Shown here piece after piece: positions 1-11,165 of a DNA stretch of 64,000 nt. The position numbers and the translations under genes are program-made. The stretch's first letter is position 1. The number at the start of each line of letters is the position of its first letter. Source of the stretch: Cavia porcellus (taxonomy: Eukaryota > Chordata > Mammalia > Rodentia > Caviidae). Location of the stretch: contig NW_026947514.1 of assembly GCF_034190915.1 (NCBI RefSeq), positions 3,679,701-3,743,700 of the forward strand, in the 5' to 3' direction. The notes beneath the pieces are model-generated. The model was not told the DNA's origin and did not search any database. It saw nothing but the letters and a program-made list of their open reading frames with translations.

Positions 1-774
1 TCTAAGCTCCTTACCCACGGAGGTCGCAAGCACTGTCTCTGTAATTACGGAATAATTGAGTTAGCCACGGTGTTTTTGTTCCGTGAAGTAAAGTGCACAT
101 TTTACAAAGAACAGAACAGCGCGGCTTTAACTTCTGTTAATAGACTTGAGTCATGAGGGATTAGATTAATCATAAACCTTAGCTCCTATCACATTCTCAT
201 TACTAACTCAGGAATAACTCGACTTTTACACACTGATTTATTTACTGCTTAATTTTTAATATAATGAACGCTTAAATCTATCACCCAGTAGAGGAGAAAT
301 AAATGAAACTATTACAACTACCCATCTATACACTCCCTCACACACAGACACCCTAACCTCATCAATCTATTTCAGGGGACCAAACTTCATTGCCAACAGT
401 GCCCATGATGCATCGATCCACAATTTACCCTAATTTATGCATTAACTGACTCACTTGCTATTTTTATTACTCACAGAATCATTTGACTCTTCGTGTTTTA
501 CAGAAAAACAATAAAACCCACCCGCAAGCCAGGATTGAAGTCTAACTTCCGGGAACTCCCGGTAAACATTTTGTCCTAAACTGGGAGGAATCTAGATTTC
601 TTTTGTCTTCATCAAAAACGTAGATTATTCAAGCCTTTTGTTTCATGACAGCTGCTCTTCAGCAGCCCACAGAGACATGAACTCCTTCACTCCTTCTCTC
701 CATCAATGCATCAGAACGAATAAAAGCCAAGACAGTGGATGGGAACATCAATAAAATACAGTATATATATTTAT
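1..774. other. AT-rich, no gene recognised
   Basis: A degenerate TGGATCGATG box (- strand, 411-420) recalls the start of SNORD113/114 snoRNAs, but no intact C box follows. Confidence 0.3.
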
Positions 775-957
775 ATTTATCTCTGTCTCTGTCTATCTCT
801 GTCTTTAACTCTGTTTCGGCCTCTATCTCTATCTCTCTGTCTCCCACTGCTTCCCCTCCTTATCTCTATCTCTATCTCTGTCTCTATTTCTGTCTCTGTC
901 TCTATCTCCATCTCTAATCTCTATCTCTGGTTCTGTCTCTATCTCTATCTCTGTCTG
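775..957. repeat. (TCTATC/TCTGTC)n microsatellite
   Basis: Interrupted pyrimidine-rich hexamer-like repeats of TCTATCTCTGTC. Overlapping open frames here are not genes. Confidence 0.95.
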
Positions 958-3900
958 CTGGTAACTCACAGATAACATGTCTTTTTTAAAAAAAAAACTA
1001 GTATTCAGCAAACAAAACTGGATTAGTAATACTACCATATGCAAACTAGTAGTCTATATTGAGGCTTCTTTCCACTAGGCCATTATTTGAAACAGAATTT
1101 TTTTACATAAATGATTTCTTTAAAATAAAAGCCTACAACCAGCTGTATATCACCAATTCAAAACAACCTGGGTATTCATGCAACAACTATATCCTTTATG
1201 TAAAACCAAAAGGGAGACAATCTTCACATCACGAGACCCAGTGCTTTAGCAAACATAAGACATAATACTAATTATTTCACTGCAGAGTTGCAAAATCAGC
1301 CACTATTCACACAACTCTATTGTTGCATTGCTTCATGTATAGTATAATTCACAGACAGGAAGAACTAAGATCAAACTCTTTGACTTATCTGTAACTTTTG
1401 CTCTAAAGCTTCTCCTACAGAAGAAATACAGAGGTTCATTTTTTTCCTAATAGTCCTCCAACATTACAGAGTTTAATCAACATCTTTGATTCATACATCA
1501 CGAAATACTTATTATTCTACACTTGATATATTTTCCTGCTTTATTTGTACATTGCTCATACTTTGAGTCAATGACTCACTAAATAATTATATGATAAATT
1601 CTCCTGAAGCAAAAAAGTCTAGCAGCACGCTTTAATATTCCTAGTCACAGTCTGAAGGCTCCTGTGCCACACAGCTGGCAGACGAGAGCACATTTAGAGT
1701 GGACTCACATGTTTTGCGTATATAAATTAACACCCACATTTCACCCTGAACCCATGACAGCCACTGGCCTGTGTAGCCTTCTTCATTTCAAGATGGTGCA
1801 AAGAATAAACCAGGAACAACAATCTCACTCCATAACCCAGAGAACACAGGCGATATTAGCCATCTCCCTCTGTGCTTTTCCTCATGAATTAGTATCTTAA
1901 ATCCTTGTCAGTGGAGAGGTTCTTAACTGAATCACAGTGCAAACATGAAGCAGAACATGGAGCAGCCACGAACATGAATGAAACATCCTGCATCTTTTTT
2001 TATTGGATTTCACTAGTGCAGAATCAGATTTATCATAAATTTCAAATCTGAGCACATCCCCATCGATAGCCATGCTGGTGTTAGTTAGTTTTATTCATGA
2101 ATGAATCCATTTCCTACTTTGAAAAATCCAGGCAACACCCACAAATCAAACTCCCAACCCCAGAACATTAAAGGCTAGCTATTACTTATATACCTCTTCT
2201 TTTCTAGCCCGCAGAGGTAAGAGCCTAGACCTTAGCATTACAGGATGATTAAATAAGTGGTGAGACACTTAGCTGGTGAAGTAACACACAGATTTCCAAA
2301 ACGAAGAGCTTACTGTTGGGTTTTTGAGTAGAATTTTGTCTTGCAGTATTTGATAAATCAAAAGTGTCATCTCACATTTGCCCAGGAGCAGCATTTCATA
2401 ATTACTGGCTTCTTTAGTTTATGTTTTAAATGGCACAGTGAACATGGACATGGGGATAAGAACCGTATCTACTGGAAATCTCTGTCTGCATACCCCAGTC
2501 CACAAATGCAAAGCTACGTGATTGACTTGAATAGACCTCACTTGGGCAAAATTGGATAAATGTGAATCTTTGCTTCATGGCACAGTCTCATGAGTGATGT
2601 GTAAATTTTTCTAATTTACATGTCTAGTGATTCATTCATTTATTCATGACTATAATTTGCATGGAATAAATTAATTATCCACTTTTCTGAAGAACTGTTA
2701 CACACATTTCAACGGGCACTTTAACTGAAGAGGGAGAAACGTCGAGTTCTAGTCATTTATCTGGCAACATCCGGGTATAACAAGAGTAATCATTATCTTT
2801 GGTTTATAACACATGTTCCTCATTGGCCCTTCTGTAGAACTGGTATCAATATGAACATATTTCTTCTTCCTTTATAACAACACATCAGTTCCAACAATAC
2901 TGAACGTGAGGGACAAGGACACTGAATAGCCGTTAACTGGCCACGATGTAACCACCTAGATCCTATTTTGAGTTCTTAAATAAAAACTTAGTGAACATGC
3001 TTAGTCTTGATCCTGTCATATGATACATTCTCAACCTTAGGTCCTGCTCAGCTCTTTCTTGAGAAAAAATAGTAAATCAGTCAACAACCCAGAACTGAAA
3101 CATTCTCATCACAGATCTTTCTCCCTGAACTAAACCCGTATTCTAAGAGCCTGGGCCTGGCAGGCAGAGTAGCCTGTCCCTAGCCTTATTCCACACCCCA
3201 TTGTGACCACCTGTCCACAGCTGGCATGAGATGGCACCATATTCAAAAACAAAAAGCAACACAAGAACCTGTGATTCACAGGCTTCTCACTTGAACACCA
3301 AAACTCCTAATAGTAGCCCACCTGTTCCATGTCCGCAACAATACCAGATTACATCTCCTGCATGGGCTTTTGTCAATATTTTTCATAAAATTCAGGGAGC
3401 GCAGATGAATCACAACAAAGGCCCTATAAGTCATTTTCTCCAATGGTCCACTCTTGGTTGTTTTCAACTATATAGTCACATAATCGCTTGCCCATGTAAT
3501 TATTTCTTCCTCCTCCTCAAATACACCCAAAGCCAGCAGCCTCCCCAAGGGTCCTACCTGACAACTGCATGTTTACTTACACATTTATTCATCCATGCGC
3601 CAGCTGATGCACAGTGAGCCCCACCCAGACACTAGGCAGCCCCAACGCCAGAACCCTGTACACTAGAATTTACACTGTCGTTCCACCCCCAGAGAAAGCA
3701 ACCTCATCTTTTTCTCACGGACTTCAGTGAGGGTTGAATCAAAATTATGAATTCATCTGCCCTCCAAGTACTCATCACAGGCCCAACACTTTCTCCTCCT
3801 TTTCCTGTCTAGACCTTCTTCACTGATTCTTTCATGGTTTTGCCAATTAAAAATGTTAAGACCCATGCACCTCAAAAATCTAAGAACTTTGCTGGTGCAA

Positions 3901-3982
3901 AATGCCATTCCCAGCTGTTTCCCAGAGCTAGGAGACACAGCATCTTTGTGATCAGACGCACGGCCATACAGATGGCCTGTTG
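958..3982. other. AT-rich non-coding stretch, nothing recognised
   Basis: Only short frames (up to 128 codons), without family signatures. Probably MEG8 intronic sequence by synteny. Confidence 0.4.
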
Positions 3983-5665
3983 GGAAAGGGGCTGCCTGTG
4001 CTGAGAAGTCTGCTGTGATTCTGATAGGTTTTCCTTTGAAAGTGATCTGTCTTTTCTCTCTGACAGTTTTTAATATTCTATTTTTATGTTGGATTTCTGG
4101 GATGGTGATTATTATATGTCTGGGTGTAGTTTTATTTTGGTTATCACTATTTGGAGCTCTGTATGCTTCACTGATCCTGATGTCAGTGTCCGTTCTCATG
4201 TTTGGCAAATTTTCAGCTATTACTTCTCTAAATATCCTCTTGACATCCTGTATGTCATCCCCTTCTTTTTCATTAATCCCTATCAATCGTATGTTGTTTT
4301 TCTTTGCATCATCTTGCAGCTGTTGAATTGTTATTTCCTCATTCCTTGTTATTTTTAAAAGACCTTTCCTTTCCTGTTCACTAGCTGCAATCTTGTCTTC
4401 GAGGTCTGAAAGTCTATCTTCACTTTTATTGATGTGGTTTTTACAGCTTTCATTGGAATTTTTGATTTCCTGTATATCTCTTTGTATCTGCTTTATGTAT
4501 TCTGTTTGTTTCTTATATTGCTCATCCAGGGATAGTATAAACAAAATTTTTTATAGACAAAGAGATAATACAGAAACCATTGTTTGTTTTCTGTTAGCTA
4601 GTTCTAAATACCCTGAATCCTCTTGAATGTTTTCACACTGTCTTGATATGTTTGATGCTATAGTATACGAAGTTATACTCAAATATTTCAAGGAAAGGGA
4701 CACTATGGTAACTACTATTAAGCTGGGTTATCTTGTGGTGAAATACTATGTTGCTTAAAATGTTGTGTTCTGACCTGTATTGTTGTTCTGTCCTCTTTTA
4801 TCTCAATCTCCCCCCTTTTTCAAATTTAATTATTTTTTATTTTTTTAATTAAGGGAAAAAACTTTTAATAATTAGCAGGATATATTATAAATTTTTTGAT
4901 TTCCTATTAACTTGATTTGAAGCCCTGTTTTGCTCTTAGCATCTTGTTTTGACTAATTTTACTCTATTTGTTCTGTTTGATAGTATCAAGTTTGATGGTA
5001 TAGGCAACTACTTTGAAGGCAATAAGATTCACTATGAGGCCCATTCTGGTTTGACTATTATCTTCTTTTGAAGTTCTGTAAGGTCTCCAATGTTTAGATT
5101 TTATTGGTCTTGTTCTGTACTGTTTTGTTCAATTTTATTATACCTGATGATATAGGCAATTCTTTTTAAGGTATCAAGAGGCATTATTGTAACCATTGTT
5201 GATTACCTTGAATTCTGTTTTTATATCATGTACTATGTCCATCCTTTGTTTTGACTGACTACTTTGTTTTGTCACATTTGGCTTTATTCTCTTCCAAAAA
5301 AAAGTAATAAGAACTGTGGGAGTAATAAAACCCAAAATGTGTAAATGTTATTGTAAGAAAGAGAGGAAAAGAAAGTGCTCTAAAGGATACAACTGCAAGT
5401 GTGTTTAGGTGTGTAAGATAGATGACCATATTACTAAGTTTTCATTGGATCATTGAATATAACTGTTTGCAGTCTCACTGTTTGAATGTCCATTTTATAT
5501 GCTTTAATTTTGTAACTTGAACAACTATTTCTAAGATGTCAATATGTAATCTATTAACTAGTGATTTCTTACCGTTTTTTTTTAAATTCTGTATCACTTG
5601 TACCCTTTTACTAGTTTTTTTCTCTTATTTAAATAAAATTTTAAAAAAAAGGAAAGGGGCTGCCT
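3983..5665 (+). mobile_element. 5'-inverted LINE (L1/HAL1-like) insertion with target-site duplications
   Basis: GGAAAGGGGCTGCCT occurs at 3983-3997 and again at 5651-5665, directly after an A-rich tail (5633-5650, with AATAAA). Between them, about 4000-4540 carries L1 ORF1 in reverse (- strand) and about 4540-5650 reads as an AT-rich 3' UTR on the + strand. This is the layout expected from twin priming. No ORF2 is present, so the source was either a half-LINE (HAL1) or the insertion lost ORF2. The whole insertion is 5'-truncated. Confidence 0.75.
3997..4544 (-). pseudogene. L1 ORF1-protein fragment (inverted part of the LINE)
   Basis: The - strand encodes a coiled-coil part (EIKNSNESCKNHINKSEDRL and following), then the RRM-like domain (RLIGINEKEGDD, PRHIIITIPEIQ) and the C-terminal start GKPIRITADFSAQ. 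The frame then runs by chance into flanking DNA beyond the target duplication (to 3753). Both the N-terminus and the C-terminal end of ORF1p are missing. It is a dead fragment. Confidence 0.85.
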
Positions 5666-6849
5666 CCCTCACCCCACGTCTCTCTGTCCTCAACCCTCAA
5701 AGTACAGCGAGCACCCTCACTGCACATGACAGCGCTCTGCATCCTCAACCGTGACCAGAGGCATTACTGATGGACACATTGCAACATGCAACAAAACCAG
5801 AAGAAGGTGTAAAGCAACCACACAAATGTGTACAGCGCTCCCTGACATCATGTTGAGTGGAGGTCAAGCATACTCAGATGCTGAATCTTAGCGCGTGGTT
5901 CATGACACATTCCTCGCATTGGTCCATGCCTATCATTCTTCGATTTCTCAAATTTTATGTGGCTTCTTAATTATGTGTTAAGCATACACAGGGGATGCTT
6001 TCAGGGACACAAGCACCCAAGAATCACTGAGTCTGGTGAACCTGTGGATGCATGGCCCGCAGTGTCACCCTGGGTGGAAGACACTTCCCTTCCCCTCTCC
6101 CTTCACTGTGGGTCCTGGGTGCCGTTCATCCCTTAACACTGAGTCTGTGGACAGCATGTGCATCCCCTCTAAACCAGGACCAGAAACACGGTGACTTACA
6201 TGAGTCCCTTTGTTGTTTCTCCACAGAAGTGACAACCAACAGCTTCAACTCCAGACCACGAAGGATTCAGAGTGAGCCCATTACACCTGTGGAGTAAAAG
6301 GCAGTTTTTACAAAATTCAGAGAGCAATGGAGATTTGCAATTCTTTTAAGTGGAATCTTAGTACTCCCTGTGCCAGATACCACAAACACCCCGGCTCTCT
6401 CAGCCCCCGAAAGCCCCTTTCTCATTTATGACTGTGATTAGTAATGTATGTAACGTAACCAAATCTTCTGGATCTACACTTGTAGTAGAATAAGAACTTG
6501 GCTGATCCTGGCTACTGAACAGTACATACACAGGTGAGAACCTAGAGGCGTTCTTACAGGTTTGCCATCAAAATTTGGTTTCATTTGCTTTATTTCTTTC
6601 TACATTCACACCAATCCTATACATTTGACCCAACTTTATAAATTTATTCAATTATTCAGTTATGTGCTATTTACCAATGATCTTAATTTGTGTGTATTTT
6701 CATTTTTTCAAAGTGAATGCAGAATGGTCTAAAATATTATTATGAATAACAGTCTCTGTGCCCTTAATCCAAATGGGGGAAGTGCTGGGCTCCTATTATG
6801 TATATGGACAATATACACTGGTTCTTATAATGATGAACTTTGCATGGAT
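5666..6849. other. Non-coding, nothing recognised
   Basis: Unique-looking sequence following the LINE insertion. Confidence 0.4.
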
Positions 6850-6952
6850 TTTTTTTATTTTGTTGCGTCCCCCGTACCCCAGTGATGGGGATGGAACCCA
6901 GAGCTTCTTCTATGCTAGGCAAGTGTCCCGCATAGGACTCCCAGCCCGAGCA
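6850..6952 (-). mobile_element. ID-type SINE
   Basis: Reverse of the tRNA-like body: CCCCGTACCCCAGTGATGGG, ATGGAACCCAGAGC and ATGCTAGGCAAG, preceded by a T-rich tail. Confidence 0.7.
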
Positions 6953-7045
6953 CTAACTTTTTAAATGACACAAGTACCCTCATCAGTCTGTGTTTTCCTT
7001 CCTTCAAATAATTCCTTATTTAATTTGCTCATAAAAACATCATCA

Positions 7046-7254
7046 AGGGCTGGAAATGTTGCTGAGTAGTAAAGTATTGGCTGAGCACCAGTCAGGCACT
7101 AGGTTCGATCCCCAGCCCTGTGTAAACAACAGGAAAACCCAGGATCGTGGTACACATCACTCTTGGAGGCTGAGGCAGGAGGATCACAAGTTGGAGGCCA
7201 GCCATGTTAACTTAACTTAGGGAATTCCTGACTCAAAATGAAAATCTTTTTAAA
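7046..7254 (+). mobile_element. ID-B1 composite SINE
   Basis: ID-like head (GGGCTGGAAATGTTGCTGAG ... GGTTCGATCCCCAGCC) followed by a B1-like body (GGAGGCTGAGGCAGGAGGAT, CAAGTTGGAGGCCAGCC). Resembles B4-type fusions. Confidence 0.75.
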
Positions 7255-7322
7255 GGCTGGGAATATAGCTCAATGTGAAGACCCTGGGTTAAATCTCAAA
7301 TGTAATCAATCAATACAAATAC
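7255..7322 (+). mobile_element. ID-type SINE remnant
   Basis: AGGCTGGGAATATAGCTCAA then CCCTGGGTTAAATCTC. Confidence 0.6.
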
Positions 7323-7619
7323 CATCAACACGTAGCAACCTATACAATTTGAAGAAGAGTTCCAGATAGCACTGACATCTGCCCATAAATCCACTCTTCA
7401 CAGTAAACAACTAAATGTGTGTATTTTTTAAACAAATCTCATTCACCAGAATTGATCTAATCAAAATCCCTATCACATCACACATTCTTAACCTTGGTCT
7501 GTGTTTGACCTTCTATCAGTTATGTAGTCCTGAATCATTTATTATGTCTGCCTTCTTTTTAATGAAATTCTTCGGATCTTTTTAACCCTTTGTGGAAGAA
7601 TTAAACTCAGAGCCTATGT

Positions 7620-7738
7620 ATGTTAGGCATGTCCTCCCCCCAGTGGGCCACGCCCCCTACTCTACTATTGGACCACGCCCTCTACTCTATCATTGGGCCA
7701 CGCCACCTACTCTGCCATTGGGTCAGCCCTCTGCCCTT
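7620..7738. repeat. 25-nt tandem repeat grown from a SINE end
   Basis: About four units of ATTGGGCCACGCCCCCTACTCTA-type sequence. The preceding 7590-7630 (AATTAAACTCAGAGCCTATG, TTAGGCA) looks like a reversed tRNA-type SINE whose terminal CCACGCCC has been amplified. Each unit holds ATTGG (inverted CCAAT) and a CACGCCC box. Confidence 0.75.
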
Positions 7739-9929
7739 GACATTATCCTTTATAAAATTAACAAGCACCCCTTCAGAAAACTAATGAAACTTGACATACA
7801 TCTATCTGTGTTCCTTAGCCAAGGTGGTGACAGCCCTGCGCATTGTATTTATTAGGTCGCAGCTCCTCTGAAATCCTCCAAGCATTAATATCTCACTACG
7901 CCCTGGCACGGTGAATGGACACTGGTCTCCTGTGGTCTTCACTCACTGTCACCTTTCTTTCTTTACCTGAGCACTGACTCCAATAATAACAGCACGCAGA
8001 CCTGCGTCCACAGGAACCCAGGAGCGACATGCCTCTGCGCCCCACTGCACCCAAGTCCCACGGAGGCAATGACTGGATTTGCTTTTATAACAGACCTCAG
8101 GATTTATTCCAAATCCTTGATGCAGATGCCCCTGGGTAATTATTAGTGGTTTCAGTTTGTGCCATTTTTTCTTTATTCATGTACATCCTTGTTGAGCCAC
8201 AGTAAGGTTTATGCCCAGGCCCCCTTTCTGCTGTCAGTCTCTCTTGCAGAGGTGATGCCTCTGTCACCCTTCCCCAGGGACCTCTCTGCCATGCACCCTT
8301 AGCACTGCCGACCCCTCACTCTCCAGAGCGGTGCCTGCCTGTCTCCAAATTTTAAAGACTTAATACAAAAAATCCATGATCCCCTCCACTTCCTTCCGTG
8401 ACAACCTGCGCCTTCCCTCTTTCCTTGGTGCGTCGTGTCTCAGAACATTGTACTTTATCAATGACAGCATAGACCAACCAGGATTTTTTTTAAAAAACAA
8501 AATATTAAACTACAGTTTCTCTCTTCCACCTTCTCTTAATAGCTCCTATTTGTTCCAAATCAAATGGATTTTAAATTGCTTCATGGCTCATTTTTCCTAA
8601 TAGCTCATTCTTTGAGTATTATTTTATTTTTCATTGACAGATCATTCTAGGCACTGCTTGCATCTATAGCCCCTTGTCTGTTTATTTAATTGCCAGATTA
8701 ATTTAATGCGATATCTGTCTTCCAAGTGTAATTAAGAAATAACAATTCATCAGCTGCTCAAACTTAAAACAATATAACATGAATTTATCTGTGAACTTTA
8801 AACAGGGGCCGGGATCTCAGCCCCTTTGTATGGGCATCAGTAATGGATGAAGGGCTTTATCACAACATTGCTTCCTAATTTATGTTCATCCCTGGTCCAT
8901 CATCTTCCCTCTCGCTCAACTAATTATGATAAAAACATACTCACTCCCCTTCTGTGCATAGCTGAGAATTCAAAGAAAGTGCTCAAAAATTCTAGGAAAA
9001 CATCTGTCCGTCCATCCCTGGCCCCAGAGGAAAATAGCTCCACCTTTGTTGGATTAAGCAAAGTTCTTACCACCTACTAGTTTCCACAGAGGCCCTGCAC
9101 TATCTTATTTATATGAAAATCTCACCCTTTCTTCAGAAAAAGAAAACTGTTCACGGCACTGTGTGTGCACGCGTGTGCGTGTGCGCGTGTTTCCGGCTCC
9201 CCGACGTATAAACACAGTTCTGTCTCCAGCACGTGCACGGGTTCCCGCGCCCTCCTCTGCACTCATTGCTTCATAGATGTTTAATGAATTTCCTTACAGT
9301 ACATTTATTCAATTTGCTTAATGATTTAGTCATTGATTCACTTACAGAGTAATCATGAGCCCTGAAATCTACAACCAAGACCCGAGGAAGCTCCTCGGCC
9401 CTCGCTGCAGACCCTTGCGCAGAGGGGACGGGACCTCTCTCAAGTGGGGCACAGGTGGCTGAGTGGAGCCGCGGACACCTCCGCCCCTCTGTGTCCCCAC
9501 CCGGCATTTCTACACGTGGCTCGAAACCATTTCATTACCTAATTAGCATTTGCTCAGGTAATTCATTATCCCTGAAATCGATAAATATAAGACAGGTAAA
9601 CACTACCAACATGTGAGGAACCCAAACATAATTGAACTGATTATTACATACACCTGTTACTAAACTGCTCGCCTAAAGTAATTAACCATAGCGCATTGTT
9701 TTTACGGGTTTTAATATACAAAAAATATTTAAAATTATTATTCATGATTCATCCACTGAATGACCATTAATTATGCAGTCAATGCTCACAGGTTGAAAAA
9801 CACGCAAGGACAGACCCTTAATATTCCTTCCATGGCAAGATGGCAGCACTAGCCAGTAAAAATGCATGCAAGCCACATATATATATTTACTTTTAGGCTT
9901 TGTAAAAGGTAGATTTTTAAGAAGTAAAT
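7739..9929. other. Non-coding, nothing recognised apart from a short GT/GC run
   Basis: AT-rich with no long frame or RNA gene visible. Confidence 0.4.
9158..9194. repeat. Short GTGTGCACGCGTGTGCG alternating run
   Basis: Alternating purine-pyrimidine, about 35 nt. Confidence 0.7.
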
Positions 9930-10035
9930 TTGGTGATGTGTACCTTTCAGTCCTAGCAATCAGGAGGCTGAAACAGGAGGCTTGCCTCAAGTTTAAGGTC
10001 AACCTGGGATATATGAAGCCAGTGTCCCCTTCCAT
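9930..10035 (+). mobile_element. B1-like SINE
   Basis: AGGAGGCTGAAACAGGAGGC, then AAGGTCAACCTGGGATATAT. Confidence 0.7.
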
Positions 10036-10089
10036 AATAGTCCTGACTGGAAGCTCACCTTACCGTGTGCCATCTGGGTCCGGGGAGGG

Positions 10090-10173
10090 CAGTAGGCTGG
10101 GGTGACAGGTCAGGGGCTCAGCGCCAGGCCAGCAAGGACAAGGTCCCAAGTTTGACTCCCATTACCAAAAAGA
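10090..10173 (+). mobile_element. ID-type SINE, diverged
   Basis: TAGGCTGGGGTGACAGGTCA, then AAGTTTGACTCCCATTACC and an A-rich end. Confidence 0.55.
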
Positions 10174-10222
10174 AAGTGGTATCAAATTAAAGTGGAATAT
10201 TACAATACTAATAAAAATGGTC

Positions 10223-10339
10223 TCTTTGTCTTGGATCTGCCCACTGTGAGTCCACAAGCCAGGCTCCATTTTCCAAGGACTCACCAAGCCGTGATTTTCA
10301 GTAATTCAGTGACTCCACTGAAGAGATCCAAGACAAAGA
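10223..10339. repeat. Perfect 16-nt inverted repeat with 85-nt loop
   Basis: TCTTTGTCTTGGATCT at 10223-10238 and its exact reverse complement at 10324-10339. No microRNA family is recognised. Confidence 0.85.
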
Positions 10340-11051
10340 CAGGTAAAGGTCGTAAACCTCTGCTTACACAGCACCCTTGGACGTACCTGGCCTTCCCTGC
10401 AGGGCTGAAGGTGACAGTGGAGGTGGCCGTGGTGCCTGTAACATCCTCTGCTCCCAGAGAGGGTCACCATGGCCGTCCTGCGCAGGGCAGGCTTCCCACA
10501 CAGATGACAGACAAACACTCTGCGGAATGTATAACAAAAAGGGATCATGTCCCACCAGATCCTCCGGATTTTCACGCAAAGCACTGGCTTTATGGACTAC
10601 TGACATATTTTCAAGAGTGAATGACTACATTTCATGAGTGGACACAAAGTCAATATCGTCACCGACTTGTAGGAGTACAGTAGGGTGACATTTGCTGGAA
10701 ATATTCCCATGACTGATTCAGGCCTGGCCTTTGTTAAGTACCAAGGCTACCAGCTACACGGCCCTCTGCACCCCTTCCACACCTGCACCCCGCCACAGAA
10801 GAGACCCGGCTCCTGCATGTAGACACGTGATCCCCCTTGCACCTTGTAAGCACGCTACGATCTGTGCATTATTTTTTGAAGCAAATCACGGAACAATATA
10901 TTGGGTCTACCCAGAACCACTGCTCAACACGTAAACTACAACTCCGACCTTCTGACTTTCTCCAATCAAGACCCACAGATCTTCAGCACCGCGGACATGT
11001 CACACCAACGGGAGCATACATGTGAACGAGAACTGTTAATAAAACAAAATG
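10340..11051. other. Non-coding, nothing recognised
   Basis: The overlapping frames at 10192-10637 have no known family features. Confidence 0.35.
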
Positions 11052-11165
11052 AGGGGCTGGGGATTTAGCTCAGTGGCATAAGTGCCTGCCTTGCAAGCAG
11101 GCAGTCCTGAGTTCGATCCCTGGTACTGGTAAAAACGAAAAAGACAAAAAAAAAAAAAAAAAAGA
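11052..11165 (+). mobile_element. ID-type SINE with A tail
   Basis: GGGGCTGGGGATTTAGCTCA at its start, GAGTTCGATCCCTGGTACTG near its end, then an A-rich tail. Little diverged. Confidence 0.92.

Noticed and set aside
365..421. Possible SNORD113/114-like C/D snoRNA on the - strand
   Set aside because: TGGATCGATG start is suggestive, but there is no intact RTGATGA C box, and D-box spacing and terminal stem are not convincing.
3753..3996. Continuation of the L1 ORF1 frame past the target-site duplication
   Set aside because: Flanking genomic DNA that happens to stay open.
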